Shown: one piece after another, positions 52,074 through 61,125 of the stretch
Layout: each line of letters begins with the position of its first letter
Numbering within the stretch: the stretch's first letter is position 1
Source of the DNA: Spirochaetaceae bacterium
GTDB taxonomy: Bacteria; Spirochaetota; Spirochaetia; Treponematales; Treponemataceae
DNA length: 64,000 nucleotides
Direction: 5' to 3'
NCBI GenBank assembly: GCA_017936665.1
Contig: JAGBFB010000014.1
Coordinates: 27,946-91,945 of the forward strand
Position numbers and translations under genes: made by a program
Notes under the pieces: generated by a model
Told to the model about the DNA's origin: nothing
Databases searched by the model: none
What the model saw: only the letters and a program-made list of their open reading frames with translations

Positions 52074-54440
52074 TTAGAATCTTGCTTTTATTCCAAATTC
52101 TTTTAATGCATCTGTAATAGATTCAATATTTTTTTGAACTTCATCCATTGTAAGAGTTCGTTCAAATGCTGAGAATGTAAATCTTACAGTTACACTTGTT
52201 TCTTCTGGCAAGTCGTAAACATCAATAATTCCGATGTTGTTAAGTTCTTTAATTCCAAGTGAATTGATTTTTTCTTTTGCTTTATTGAACATAACACCTT
52301 TTGGAATAACCAAAGAAATATCGTAATCAATTGCTGGAAACTTAGATGGATCATTGAATGAAATATCACTTGTTGTAATTGTGTTAAAATCATCCATATC
52401 AATTTCAAAACAAACAATTGAAGCATTCTTATCAATTTTTTGTAAGTTAAAAGGATGAAGTGTACATAATGTACCAATTCTTTTTCCTTCGCAGAAAATT
52501 GCAGAAGTATTTTTTGGATGTTGCCAAGAATGTTCTGGAGCAATTTTTTCAAAAGAAATATTGTTTGTGTGTTTTACAGCATTTAGGATATAGCGTAAAA
52601 TATTTACTGTTTTAAGATAAAGTTCTTTTTCATTTTTGTGTTTGTTATAAAGAGTTACACCGAGAGAACTTCTTTCGTTACAAGTTCCATCTTCTTTTGT
52701 GCCTTTTACAACACGACCGATTTCAAAAATGCTATAATTATCTGACCAAGATTTATTTTCGTAAGCAAAACAAAGTAGAGTAGGCAACATAGAATTTCTG
52801 ATAACAGTATTTTCTGGAGTCACGCTGTTAAGAAGTTTTGGATTTTCTTCAATTTCAAGATTTATATCTTGCATTTTCTTTCCTTCATACCAAATGTATG
52901 AATGAACTTCGTGCATAGAAAATCTTTTTACAAGAATATCTTTGATTTTATTTCCTTCTGAGCGTTCAACAGAATCTGCAACAGGTAATAGCAAACTCTT
53001 TGTTGAAGTTACAGCAAAGTTATCGTATCCATAAATTCTAGAAACTTCTTCTACAATATCAGCTTTTAAAGAAACATCTTTTGTTGCACGCCATGTAGGT
53101 ACTGTTACTGAAAAATTTTCACCATTTTGTTTTACATCAAAACCTAAAGCAGTTAAAGTATGATTGATTGTTTCTGAAGAAATATCAATTCCTGTATAAC
53201 GGTCGATATAATTTTTATCAAAATCGATATTGATTGTAGGATATTTTTTTACGTAAACATCTGTGATTTGTGTTGATACTTCTGCTCCAGAATCTACTGA
53301 AGAAAGCATGTTCCAAAATCGTTTAGCTGCAAGTAGAGTTAATTCTGGATCAATCATTTTTTCATAACGCATACTTGCATCAGTTCTGTGTGCCAATCGT
53401 TGAGAAGTTTTTCTAATGTTTACACCATCAAAACAAGCACATTCCAGAACAACAGAATTACTTTCTCCTTCGATTTCTGATTCCAATCCACCCATAATAC
53501 CTGCAATTGCAGAAGGTTTCCCGTTTGTATAAATCATCAAGGTATCTTTATCGATTGTGCGTTCTACTTCATCAAGAGTTTTGAATTTGTATTCTTTATC
53601 TTCTGTTCCGATATCGATTGATTTAATTCCTGTTCCATCAAATGCATGAGTTGGCTGTCCCATTTCTAGCATAATAAGGTTTGTAATATCAACAAGCAAA
53701 CTGATTGCTCTCATTCCGCAATAGAAAAGTCTGATTCTCCAGTTTGTAGGCGAAATTTTTCTTGTAATATTTTTAAAACCTACACAAGTATATCTCCAAG
53801 CAATATCAGGTCTTTTTATATCTACTGCAATTTTTTCAGAACCATTATAAACTGGTTCTGTAAGAGAAAGAGGAAGTAAAGGCTTGTTTGCAATTACTGC
53901 AAATTCACGAGCAATTCCGTAATGTCCCCAAAGGTCAGGTCTGTTAGTTAATGATTTATTATCAACTTCAAAAATAATATCATCAATGGCATAGATGGAT
54001 TTAATATCAGTTCCAAGAGGAGCATCTTGGTCAATTACCATTAACCCAGAATGATCATCACTAATTCCAAGTTCATCTTCGCCACAACACATACCTTGTG
54101 ATACATATCCTGTAACTGTTGCTTCTGTAATTTCCATTCCAACTACATGTGAGCCTACTGGAGCAAATGCAACTTTTTGGCCTACTTCAACATTTGGTGC
54201 ACCACAAACACAGTCTACAACACTAGAACCTGTATCAATTTTTAACAAGTGAAGTTTTTTTGAGTTAGGATGATTTTCTACTGATTTAATTTGAGCAACA
54301 ATAACTCCTTGAACTTCTTTTCCTTTATAAATAATATCTTCAACTTCAGCAGTTGAAAGAGTAAATCTTTTAATTAAAGATTCTATATCTTCGCCAGATA
54401 AATCTACAAATTCCTGTATCCAATTCATTGAAACAAACAT
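52074..54440 (-). CDS. pheT: phenylalanyl-tRNA synthetase beta subunit
   Basis: 788 residues, full length. The order is tRNA-binding domain (GVIVAQIKSVENHPNSKKL, near 43), B3/B4 editing domain (FEVDNKSLTNRPDLWGHYGIARE), B5 and the C-terminal FDX-ACB domain (FPAIDYDISLVIPKG). With PheS it makes the alpha2-beta2 enzyme. It starts 22 bp after pheS, so the two are co-transcribed. Confidence 0.97.
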   Translation of the reverse strand: MFVSMNWIQEFVDLSGEDIESLIKRFTLSTAEVEDIIYKGKEVQGVIVAQIKSVENHPNSKKLHLLKIDTGSSVVDCVCGAPNVEVGQKVAFAPVGSHVVGMEITEATVTGYVSQGMCCGEDELGISDDHSGLMVIDQDAPLGTDIKSIYAIDDIIFEVDNKSLTNRPDLWGHYGIAREFAVIANKPLLPLSLTEPVYNGSEKIAVDIKRPDIAWRYTCVGFKNITRKISPTNWRIRLFYCGMRAISLLVDITNLIMLEMGQPTHAFDGTGIKSIDIGTEDKEYKFKTLDEVERTIDKDTLMIYTNGKPSAIAGIMGGLESEIEGESNSVVLECACFDGVNIRKTSQRLAHRTDASMRYEKMIDPELTLLAAKRFWNMLSSVDSGAEVSTQITDVYVKKYPTINIDFDKNYIDRYTGIDISSETINHTLTALGFDVKQNGENFSVTVPTWRATKDVSLKADIVEEVSRIYGYDNFAVTSTKSLLLPVADSVERSEGNKIKDILVKRFSMHEVHSYIWYEGKKMQDINLEIEENPKLLNSVTPENTVIRNSMLPTLLCFAYENKSWSDNYSIFEIGRVVKGTKEDGTCNERSSLGVTLYNKHKNEKELYLKTVNILRYILNAVKHTNNISFEKIAPEHSWQHPKNTSAIFCEGKRIGTLCTLHPFNLQKIDKNASIVCFEIDMDDFNTITTSDISFNDPSKFPAIDYDISLVIPKGVMFNKAKEKINSLGIKELNNIGIIDVYDLPEETSVTVRFTFSAFERTLTMDEVQKNIESITDALKEFGIKARF

Positions 54441-54462
54441 ATTTTATTACCTTCCTAAAAAT

Positions 54463-55491
54463 TTAAGCATTTACAAATTGTGAAAGAGCTTTTAAGTTAC
54501 CTGAATTAAGAGTTCTAATATCTTTAATTCCGTATTTCATCATTGCAAGACGAGTTAATCCAAGTCCAAAAGCAAATCCTGTGTATTTTTCTGTATCAAT
54601 TCCACCATATTCTAGAACTTTAGGATGAATCATTCCACATGGACAAAGTTCAAGCCAACCAGAATCTTTACAAGAAGGACATCCATCTCCCCCACAAATT
54701 AAACATTTAATATCTAATTCAAAGCCTGGTTCAACAAATGGGAAGAAACCTGGTCTAAGTCTAACTTCTACTGGACGACCAAAAACTTCAGAAAGCATTG
54801 TTTTCATAAAATAGATAAGGTTAGAAATAGAAATATTTTCGTCAATCATAATTCCTTCCATTTGGAAGAAAGTATTTTCATGACAAGCATCTATAGATTC
54901 ATTTCTAAAACATCTACCTGGGAAAATTGCTCTTAAAGGAGCACCATATTTTTTCATGATATAGTTTTGTGCTGCAGAAGTATGAGTCTTTAACAACTGA
55001 CCTGTAGAAAGATAATAAGTATCTTGCATATCACGTGCTGGGTGATGAGGTGGAATATTTAAAGCTTCAAAACAGTGATAGTCATCTACAATTTCTGAAT
55101 AATTTTCGATAGTAAAACCCATAGAAGCAAAGATACTTTCAACTTCTCTTTGAATAATTGTGATAGGGTGATAAGAACCTTCATCTTTGTTTAATGTTAA
55201 AGATTCATCATAAGATGGAGTATTATCAATTTTATTTTGCCATTCTAATTTTTGTAGTTCTTCTTGTTTTTCTTCGATTGATTTTTCAATAAATTGTTTA
55301 AAAGTATTTATAGCTTGTCCCATTTCACGCTTTTTATCGTTTGGAACATTTCTTAAATCCTGCATTAATTCTTGAACAGGACCTTTTTTGCCTAGAAATT
55401 CAATACGTAATTGTTCAATATCTGCAAGCACTTTTGCTGTTTTAAGTTTTTCTTCAAAAACTGCTTTTAGATTATTTGTTTTTTCAATCAT
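54463..55491 (-). CDS. pheS: phenylalanyl-tRNA synthetase alpha subunit
   Basis: 342 residues: N-terminal coiled-coil arm (about 1-85, many Glu/Lys) and the class II catalytic domain. HHPARDMQDTYYL, HTSAAQ, PGRCFRNE (motif 2) and GFAFGLGLTRLAMMKYGI (motif 3) are present, with the CLICGGDGCPSC segment common in bacterial PheS. Charges tRNA-Phe. A GGGG-rich site precedes the ATG and a promoter lies about 40 nt upstream. Confidence 0.97.
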   Translation of the reverse strand: MIEKTNNLKAVFEEKLKTAKVLADIEQLRIEFLGKKGPVQELMQDLRNVPNDKKREMGQAINTFKQFIEKSIEEKQEELQKLEWQNKIDNTPSYDESLTLNKDEGSYHPITIIQREVESIFASMGFTIENYSEIVDDYHCFEALNIPPHHPARDMQDTYYLSTGQLLKTHTSAAQNYIMKKYGAPLRAIFPGRCFRNESIDACHENTFFQMEGIMIDENISISNLIYFMKTMLSEVFGRPVEVRLRPGFFPFVEPGFELDIKCLICGGDGCPSCKDSGWLELCPCGMIHPKVLEYGGIDTEKYTGFAFGLGLTRLAMMKYGIKDIRTLNSGNLKALSQFVNA

Positions 55492-55538
55492 TTTATCCCC
55501 TTTTGTGTAAATTTTAAAAATCTACAACTTTATATTTT

Positions 55539-55567
55539 ATAGTACATTTTTTTACACTTCTTGACAA
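55539..55567 (-). promoter_or_regulatory. pheS-pheT promoter
   Basis: Leftward: TTGTCA (55562-55567), 17 bp spacer, TACTAT (55539-55544). Its -35 box overlaps the -35 box of the rightward promoter at 55561. Confidence 0.55.
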
Positions 55568-55589
55568 TACATTGTTATTTTGATGTAAT
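55561..55589 (+). promoter_or_regulatory. HAD phosphatase promoter, leaderless arrangement
   Basis: Consensus TTGACA at 55561-55566, 17 bp spacer, TGTAAT at 55584-55589. The ATG at 55597 begins 8 nt after the -10 box, so the predicted start site falls at or beside the start codon. No ribosome-binding site. Confidence 0.6.
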
Positions 55590-55596
55590 TTTTCTT

Positions 55597-56244
55597 ATGA
55601 ATTATGAATATAGCAAAATTGTAGCCCTTTTTGACCTTGACGGCGTAATTTTAGACACAGAAAGCCAATATACAACTCTTTGGGAATCTATCGGAATTGA
55701 TTTTTTAGGAAGAACTGGATTTGGCAATTTGATAAAAGGTCAAACTTTAGTAAATATTTTTGAAACATATTTTAAAGACGAATCAAAGCACGAAGAAATA
55801 AATAGAAGATTAAAAGATTTTGAAAAAAATATGAAAATACCATTTGTTTTAGGTGCTAAAGATTTTGTGCAGGATTTACGACAAAAAGGTATAAAAACTG
55901 CTATTGTAACAAGTTCTGATTCTTCAAAAATGAAAAGCGTTTATAAAAAAATTCCTGAATTTAAATCAATGTTTGACAAAATTCTTACTGCCGAAATGTT
56001 TGAAAAAGGGAAACCTAATCCAGATTGCTATCTTTTAGGAGCAAAACTTTTTAACGCAAAGATTGAAAACTGTATAGTTTTTGAAGATTCTTTTCATGGT
56101 CTTCAAGCTGGAAGAAGTGCAAATATGAAGGTAGTAGGTCTTGCTACTACAAATCCCAAAGAAACAATTATCGATAAATCTGACATTGTAATAGAAGATT
56201 TTAGTAATTTTACTGTAGAAGATTTTATCAACTTTGCTTTATAA
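55597..56244 (+). CDS. HAD-family phosphatase (beta-phosphoglucomutase-like)
   Basis: 215 residues. Motif I DLDGVILD supplies Asp13 and Asp15; IVTSSDSSK is motif II, KGKPNPDCYLLGA carries the lysine of motif III, and VFEDSFHGLQAG motif IV. A cap domain of about 65 helical residues separates motif I from II, as in the PGM-like subgroup (sugar-phosphate phosphatases and mutases). Substrate unknown. The frame starts earlier at a TTG that is really the -35 box of its promoter. Confidence 0.88.
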   Translation: MNYEYSKIVALFDLDGVILDTESQYTTLWESIGIDFLGRTGFGNLIKGQTLVNIFETYFKDESKHEEINRRLKDFEKNMKIPFVLGAKDFVQDLRQKGIKTAIVTSSDSSKMKSVYKKIPEFKSMFDKILTAEMFEKGKPNPDCYLLGAKLFNAKIENCIVFEDSFHGLQAGRSANMKVVGLATTNPKETIIDKSDIVIEDFSNFTVEDFINFAL

Positions 56245-56276
56245 ATTTTCAGCAAAGTGATTAGATTATAAAAAAT

Positions 56277-56393
56277 GTCATTCCGAACTTGTTTCGGAAT
56301 CTAAGGAAATATAGTTTTTAGATCCTGAATCAAGTTCAGGATGACTGCTGTTAAGTTTAGGATGACTGTTGTCAAGAACAGGATGACATTATG
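56277..56393 (+). repeat. two 26 bp palindromes and a three-unit 21 bp tandem repeat
   Basis: 56277-56302 and, inverted, 56320-56345 match the palindrome at 18237 (arms ATTCCGAA/TTCGGAAT and ATCCTGAA/TTCAGGAT). From 56331 three 21 bp units follow (56331-56351, 56352-56372, 56373-56393), each carrying an AGGATGAC core; the second and third units have lost the left arm. The block is between convergent genes, ending 3 bp before the kinase stop codon. Confidence 0.8.
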
Positions 56394-56395
56394 TT

Positions 56396-56968
56396 TTAAA
56401 GCTTTTCCTCATCTCCAGCTGTTTTTTCGCTGATAATTTTTACAGCATTTTCAAAAACTTCTGAATAATTTTCACCTTGGATTTTTATCAGTTTATAATC
56501 AAATGATTCAAGTTCTTTTCTATTTGATAAAAGATATTTTGTAAAGTTTTCTTTGTCGATTATATCTGATGTACAGTGAGTAGGGTGACGATTTTCGTTT
56601 TTAATGCGATTAGAAAATCGTTCAAAAAGTGTATCTGGATTTCCTTGTAAATATAAAATTGTTACTTTATAGTTGTTTTGATTTGCTAAATTTTGTAATG
56701 TTTCAATTTCATCTTTATGGAAATTTGCTTCTAGAATTAAGTCTTGTTTTAAAAAAGCGTATTGATTAAAAATATGATTCATTACATTTACTGATGCTAT
56801 ACTTAGTTTTTTATTTTCTTGTCTGTTAGAAAAACCAACTGTGTCTGATAAAATTTCTTTTAATATATCTTTTGTAAAGTATAAGGCATTTAGGTTTTGA
56901 GAAAGTTTTTTTGCAAGAGTACTTTTCCCTGCAGCTAAATCTCCAGTAATTAATATCAGTTTTTGCAT
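56396..56968 (-). CDS. P-loop ATPase/kinase (zeta-toxin or AAA_33-like)
   Basis: 190 residues. Walker A GDLAAGKST at 9-17, then FTKDILKEILSD, DLILEANFH (near 75-84) and an arginine-rich lid RFSNRIKNENRHP. Typical of small kinases that phosphorylate nucleosides, sugars or antibiotics. No antitoxin gene is adjacent, so a toxin role is not supported. Substrate unknown. Confidence 0.75.
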   Translation of the reverse strand: MQKLILITGDLAAGKSTLAKKLSQNLNALYFTKDILKEILSDTVGFSNRQENKKLSIASVNVMNHIFNQYAFLKQDLILEANFHKDEIETLQNLANQNNYKVTILYLQGNPDTLFERFSNRIKNENRHPTHCTSDIIDKENFTKYLLSNRKELESFDYKLIKIQGENYSEVFENAVKIISEKTAGDEEKL

Positions 56969-57018
56969 ACTTTCATTTTATACAAAAACTGATATTTTTA
57001 CTACTTTTTTTACAAAAA

Positions 57019-57480
57019 TTATCTTGGTGGATTTTCAACCCGTTCTTCGTAAATAAATGTAGTTGATTTTCCAGCGTTATCAGTTAAAACTAATTTTTCT
57101 TTATCAACTTCAAAAGTATATGTTTCATTAACTTCTGTTCCACCTGTACCATAATAGCTATCTTCTTTATAAACGAGTGTTATTTTATTTCCATCTATGT
57201 AATATTTTCCGAAGGAATCATTCCAATATTCAATTGTTTCATCATATATATTTCCAGCTCCATCATTATAGCCATCAGGAATATAACATACATAGTTTAC
57301 TTCAAGTGTTTCTTTTGTTGGAAATCTAAATGCTAGCTCAGATACTGCTGTTTGTGTTTCAGAAATAGGAATTTCTTCTGTGTAAATCCATCTACCATTT
57401 TGAATTAATTTGTCATAAACGCTGCATCCTGTTAACATAATTACAAGACATAATCCTAAAAAAATAAAAGATTTCTTCAT
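57019..57480 (-). CDS. lipoprotein, unknown function, behind a poly-G promoter
   Basis: 153 residues. Lipobox LTGC places the lipidated cysteine at 19. The mature domain is beta-rich and tyrosine-rich (YTEEIPISETQTAVSELAFRF, EYWNDSFGKYYIDGNKITLVY, ETYTFEVDKEKLVLTD), reminiscent of lipocalin-like DUF folds; no firm family. Start ATG at 57480 is set by GAGG; the reading frame opens four codons earlier. A nine-C tract (nine G on this strand) lies 68 bp upstream inside the promoter spacer. Confidence 0.65.
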   Translation of the reverse strand: MKKSFIFLGLCLVIMLTGCSVYDKLIQNGRWIYTEEIPISETQTAVSELAFRFPTKETLEVNYVCYIPDGYNDGAGNIYDETIEYWNDSFGKYYIDGNKITLVYKEDSYYGTGGTEVNETYTFEVDKEKLVLTDNAGKSTTFIYEERVENPPR

Positions 57481-57533
57481 ATTAAACCTCATAAAAGAAA
57501 GAATTTGTTATCATACGAAAACATTATAAATTT

Positions 57534-57561
57534 ATTTTACCATCATACCCCCCCCCGTCAA
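57534..57561 (-). promoter_or_regulatory. predicted phase-variable promoter with poly-G spacer
   Basis: Leftward: TTGACG (57556-57561), 16 bp spacer made of eight G and TATGATGG, then TAAAAT (57534-57539). The ninth G belongs to the -35 box. A change in tract length would move the spacer away from or toward the optimal 17 bp. A TATAAT further down (57523-57528) has no matching -35. Confidence 0.55.
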
Positions 57562-57639
57562 GTAGGGATTGTTTTTTTATAGAATTAATATTGAAAAAAA
57601 ATTAATACACAAAAAAAATATTTTATGTTACGATAAAAT

Positions 57640-58872
57640 ATGATTGAAATCTATCAAGAAGAAAATACTCCTGTAAAAGCTTTTTTAGTAGGATTTGAAA
57701 ATTTATCAGAGTTGAAGGGTTTAGTAAAAACTTTAGGAATGGAAGTTGGTGGCGAAATTTTAATTTCTAAGGTAAAACCTAATCCTCAATATTATCTTGG
57801 AACAGGTAAAACTGAAGAAATAATACATAACGTGGAAGTTTTAGATTGTGAATGTATTATTTTTGATTTTGAAATTTCACCAACACATCAACGAAATTGG
57901 GAAAAACTTGCAAATATTCCTTGTTTTGATAGACACGAAGTTATTTTAAGAATCTTTGAATCTCGTGCTGCTACAAAAGAAGCTACATTACAAGTTCAAC
58001 TTGCAAATTTAGAATATTCTCTTCCAAGACTTGCTCATTCTTATGGTGATATGGCTCGGCAGCGAGGAGGGGCTTTTGGTAGTAAGGGTAGTGGAGAAAC
58101 AAAACTTGAACTTGATAGACGAAAAATTCAAGAAAAGATTTATACAATAAAAAAGGAATTAGAAAAAGTTCGTAAAAATAGACAAACACAGCGCAAGCAA
58201 AGAGAAAAAATACCTTTGCCAGTTTGTGCTTTAGTAGGATATACAAACGCAGGTAAATCTAGTTTATTGAATGTTTTAACATCATCAGATGTATATGAAA
58301 AAGACGAACTTTTTGCAACTCTTGATACTTCTACAAGACGACTTTCTTGTGATGGTAAATTTTCTGTCTTATTAACAGATACTGTTGGTTTTATAAAAAA
58401 TCTTCCTCATACTTTAGTAGATGCATTCCGTTCTACATTAGAAGAAGCGGTTATTTCTGATGTTTTATTGATTGTTTTGGATGCATCTAGCATTGATATA
58501 GAAGAAAATTACAAAACTACGATTAAAGTTTTAGATGAAATTGGTGCAACTACAAATAAGCGAATCATTGTACTAAACAAATGGGATTTAGTTGATTCTT
58601 TTACAAAAATTAGATTATCCGAACTTTTTAAAAATGCAATTTGTACTAGCACTAAAACAAAGGAAGGTCTTAAGGATTTAGAAAATTGTATTTTTGAAAT
58701 TTGTATGAAAAATCAAATAAAATGTTTTGTACCTTACGAAGATGGAAAAACAATTTCTTTAATAAAAAGAGAATGTTTTATTATTTTTGAAAATAACAAA
58801 GAAGATGGTATTGAATTTACATTAAGGACAAACACCGAAATAGAAAATTTGTTAAAAGAGTATATATTGTAA
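57640..58872 (+). CDS. hflX: ribosome-associated GTPase HflX
   Basis: 410 residues. N-terminal HflX domain (LGTGKTEEI, IIFDFEISPTHQRNWE), coiled coil (about 155-190), and G domain: G1 GYTNAGKS at 200-207, G3 DTVGFIKNLPHTLVDAFRST, G4 LNKWDLV. HflX binds the 50S subunit and splits or rescues stalled ribosomes in other bacteria. Starts with ATG at 57640 and lacks a Shine-Dalgarno sequence. A 9 bp hairpin follows the stop codon. Confidence 0.93.
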   Translation: MIEIYQEENTPVKAFLVGFENLSELKGLVKTLGMEVGGEILISKVKPNPQYYLGTGKTEEIIHNVEVLDCECIIFDFEISPTHQRNWEKLANIPCFDRHEVILRIFESRAATKEATLQVQLANLEYSLPRLAHSYGDMARQRGGAFGSKGSGETKLELDRRKIQEKIYTIKKELEKVRKNRQTQRKQREKIPLPVCALVGYTNAGKSSLLNVLTSSDVYEKDELFATLDTSTRRLSCDGKFSVLLTDTVGFIKNLPHTLVDAFRSTLEEAVISDVLLIVLDASSIDIEENYKTTIKVLDEIGATTNKRIIVLNKWDLVDSFTKIRLSELFKNAICTSTKTKEGLKDLENCIFEICMKNQIKCFVPYEDGKTISLIKRECFIIFENNKEDGIEFTLRTNTEIENLLKEYIL

Positions 58873-58886
58873 AAAATAGTGTATAT

Positions 58887-58913
58887 GTTGCCCTAGGAAT
58901 AACTTAGGGCAAC
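58887..58913. terminator. hairpin between hflX and the convergent barrel gene
   Basis: GTTGCCCTA (58887-58895) pairs with TAGGGCAAC (58905-58913), loop of nine bases. There is no T-run on either side, so this may stop transcription only weakly or protect the transcript end. Confidence 0.5.
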
Positions 58914-58935
58914 AAAACAATATACTGGTTTTTAA

Positions 58936-60477
58936 TTAATTATATTTATTTGAAAATAAATTTTTCCAATCTGTATAGAAAGGATTACAAGAAAAACCAA
59001 GAGAAAAGGCGAATGCAGTTTTACTATGAGTAAAATCAAATTGCAAATCTAATGATGCAACTGCTTTTAATGATTCTTGTAAGTGATATGAAAAACTACT
59101 TTCTAATAAAAGAACTGTTGTTTTATTTCCAGCTAATGCTAACATATTCGTAATATTCATGTTTTCAAAATATTCTGATTCTCCATAGGCACTTTCAATT
59201 CCATAACTTCCTCTAGTAAGAATTTCAGCAACAAAACTTGCATCAAAAGGATTATCTTTGTATTCAGCATATAGTCTAAATAAATTTGCATTAGGTCCAT
59301 ACCTAAATCCTAAGAAAAAAGCATCTCTATCTGTAACATAATTTTTAGCAGACATCGCCCAAACTTGCCAAGGAATTGTAAATTTCCCTTCATTTTGGTT
59401 TGCATGTCTGTTATACATCATAGGTGTTACATAATACCATTCAAGACCAATGTTAAGTCCATTATTGCTTTTAAATGTTTCTTCTCTTAGTGTGTAATCG
59501 GTTTTTGTAAATTTTGTAGATATTATTGGATTTCCGTCGAGAATGTGATACTCAATTCCTGCACTAAATCCCATAGCTAAGGGACGAGAAGTATCAACTT
59601 CATGAGGTAACGCAAAATCATCCATATTGAAAGTTCCAAATAATCTAACTGGACCTATTTTCCCTTCTGCTCCAAGATATAAAGTTACGTTACAAAATTC
59701 ATCTTGATTTCCATTGTGCCAAACTACAAGAGGTGATAAATCAAATAATGATGGCATTTTATTATAAATATTAGAAAGTTCTCCAAGTGATAATCTTAAG
59801 TTATCATTATAAAAAGAAAACTTATGCCCTAAAATAGTTTTTTGTACAGAGTTTTCGTATTGTAACCAAAATTTAGGAGCAACTAATACGTAATTATAAT
59901 TAAAAATCCAAGAGTCTGTGATATTTGTTTTATAATTTGCCCAAAGATTATCAAGGTAAGGTTGAGAATCTGCAATTTGTATATCATAAAAACCAGGTCC
60001 CCATTTTATAAGTCTGCGTCCTAAAGATAAATGAAAACTTTTGTTAGGAGAAATATATTCAACATATCCAACTGTGGGAAATGTTAAATCGATTCCAGCA
60101 CCTAAGAAAGGAATATTTGTATAGATAGAATTTTGATTTTGCATATTTGCAAATGGTTCTTGCATAATATCAAAACGTGTAACTAAATTAAAACATTCCG
60201 TGTTTACTTCGAGACCTAAGTCTAAAAAACTTGGTTTTTCATATGCTAAAAGCCAATAATCTTGACTTTTCATCCACCATCCATTTTCAATATTATTGAA
60301 AGTGGAAGTATTTTCTCTATCCCAATAATACATTGCTGTATCTTCATTGTAGTAAAAAGGTGCATTTGGAATATTATTAAAGTAGAAATAGGGATTTAAG
60401 TTAAAAATCCATTTTACTTCTGCAAAAAGTGATAATGATATCGATAATAAGAAAACAAGAAAAAATTTCTTTTTCAT
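58936..60477 (-). CDS. Wzi-like outer-membrane beta-barrel protein
   Basis: 513 residues. Signal peptide 1-18 (FLLSISLSLFA). The chain alternates polar and aromatic residues with many Asn/Gly turns, and the segment LGRRLIKWGPGFYD with nearby PFLGAGIDLTF resembles Wzi-type capsule-assembly barrels, where a basic patch binds surface glycan. The match is on pattern and one motif, so the assignment is tentative. It could be a general outer-membrane channel. Convergent with hflX. Confidence 0.6.
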   Translation of the reverse strand: MKKKFFLVFLLSISLSLFAEVKWIFNLNPYFYFNNIPNAPFYYNEDTAMYYWDRENTSTFNNIENGWWMKSQDYWLLAYEKPSFLDLGLEVNTECFNLVTRFDIMQEPFANMQNQNSIYTNIPFLGAGIDLTFPTVGYVEYISPNKSFHLSLGRRLIKWGPGFYDIQIADSQPYLDNLWANYKTNITDSWIFNYNYVLVAPKFWLQYENSVQKTILGHKFSFYNDNLRLSLGELSNIYNKMPSLFDLSPLVVWHNGNQDEFCNVTLYLGAEGKIGPVRLFGTFNMDDFALPHEVDTSRPLAMGFSAGIEYHILDGNPIISTKFTKTDYTLREETFKSNNGLNIGLEWYYVTPMMYNRHANQNEGKFTIPWQVWAMSAKNYVTDRDAFFLGFRYGPNANLFRLYAEYKDNPFDASFVAEILTRGSYGIESAYGESEYFENMNITNMLALAGNKTTVLLLESSFSYHLQESLKAVASLDLQFDFTHSKTAFAFSLGFSCNPFYTDWKNLFSNKYN

Positions 60478-60537
60478 ATGGTCATAGCCTCCACAGAATT
60501 TATAACAAATATCATTCTTTATATCAATGGAAAATGA

Positions 60538-60576
60538 AACTATCCTAGATAATTATTAAAACTTTCTAGGATAGTT
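60538..60576 (-). terminator. terminator of the HU-like gene
   Basis: AACTATCCTAGA (60538-60549) and TCTAGGATAGTT (60565-60576) form a 12 bp perfect stem around a 15-nt loop. Read leftward it is followed by TTTCATTTTCC. Confidence 0.65.
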
Positions 60577-60699
60577 AAATTATATCTGTAGAATGTCATT
60601 AATTAACATAATTTGTAAAGTTTAGTACTCTGAACTTAATTATCTAACATAATTTATTTTACTTTTCGTTAATTTATGACTATAACCTTTATATTGAAG

Positions 60700-61125
60700 C
60701 TACTTTTTGGAAAAAGTTACATCATTAAAGATTTTTTTTAGTTCAACAGAAGGTTTAAATAATACTCGAACTCCTTTAATAGTTTTTGCTGTAACATCCT
60801 CTTCTTTTTCTTGACTTTCGGAATTAAGTGCAAGTTTAAAAATTCCAAAAGGTTTAAGATTTACACTTTTAGAATCCATAAGGTATGCAGGAATCCTTTC
60901 TATGAAACTTTGAAGTACTGCGACAATATCTGTAGTAGTAAGTGTACAAAAACTTGATATATCTTTTGCAATTTTTAATATATCAATCATTCCTGTTTGA
61001 TTTGCTCTTGCATAATACTTAAAGTATTCTTCGAAAACAACGTTTCCTTTTTCATCAATTATAGTTTTCCCTTCATCATTCTTTTTTTCTTTCTTTAATT
61101 TAATGGTCTTAACGGAATATTGCAT
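60700..61125 (-). CDS. HU-family DNA-binding protein, Bacteroidetes type
   Basis: 141 residues, longer than classic HU (about 90). Pattern YYARANQTGMIDILKIAKDISSFCTLTTTDIVAVLQSF, VNLKPFGIFKLALNS and VLFKPSVELKKIF matches the HU-like family common in Bacteroidetes. These proteins bend and bind DNA without strong specificity. It is the gene nearest to the CRISPR array. A perfect 7 bp inverted repeat GATGTTC-AAC-GAACATC at 61180-61196 upstream may be an operator or hairpin. Start ATG is preceded by AAGGAAAA. Confidence 0.8.
   Translation of the reverse strand: MQYSVKTIKLKKEKKNDEGKTIIDEKGNVVFEEYFKYYARANQTGMIDILKIAKDISSFCTLTTTDIVAVLQSFIERIPAYLMDSKSVNLKPFGIFKLALNSESQEKEEDVTAKTIKGVRVLFKPSVELKKIFNDVTFSKK

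Noticed and set aside
54463..55491. Extra zinc domain in PheS (CLICGGDGCPSC)
   Set aside because: This cysteine segment is normal in bacterial PheS proteins.
56396..56968. Zeta-type toxin in a toxin-antitoxin pair
   Set aside because: The P-loop kinase has no small antitoxin gene next to it; general kinase function is more likely.
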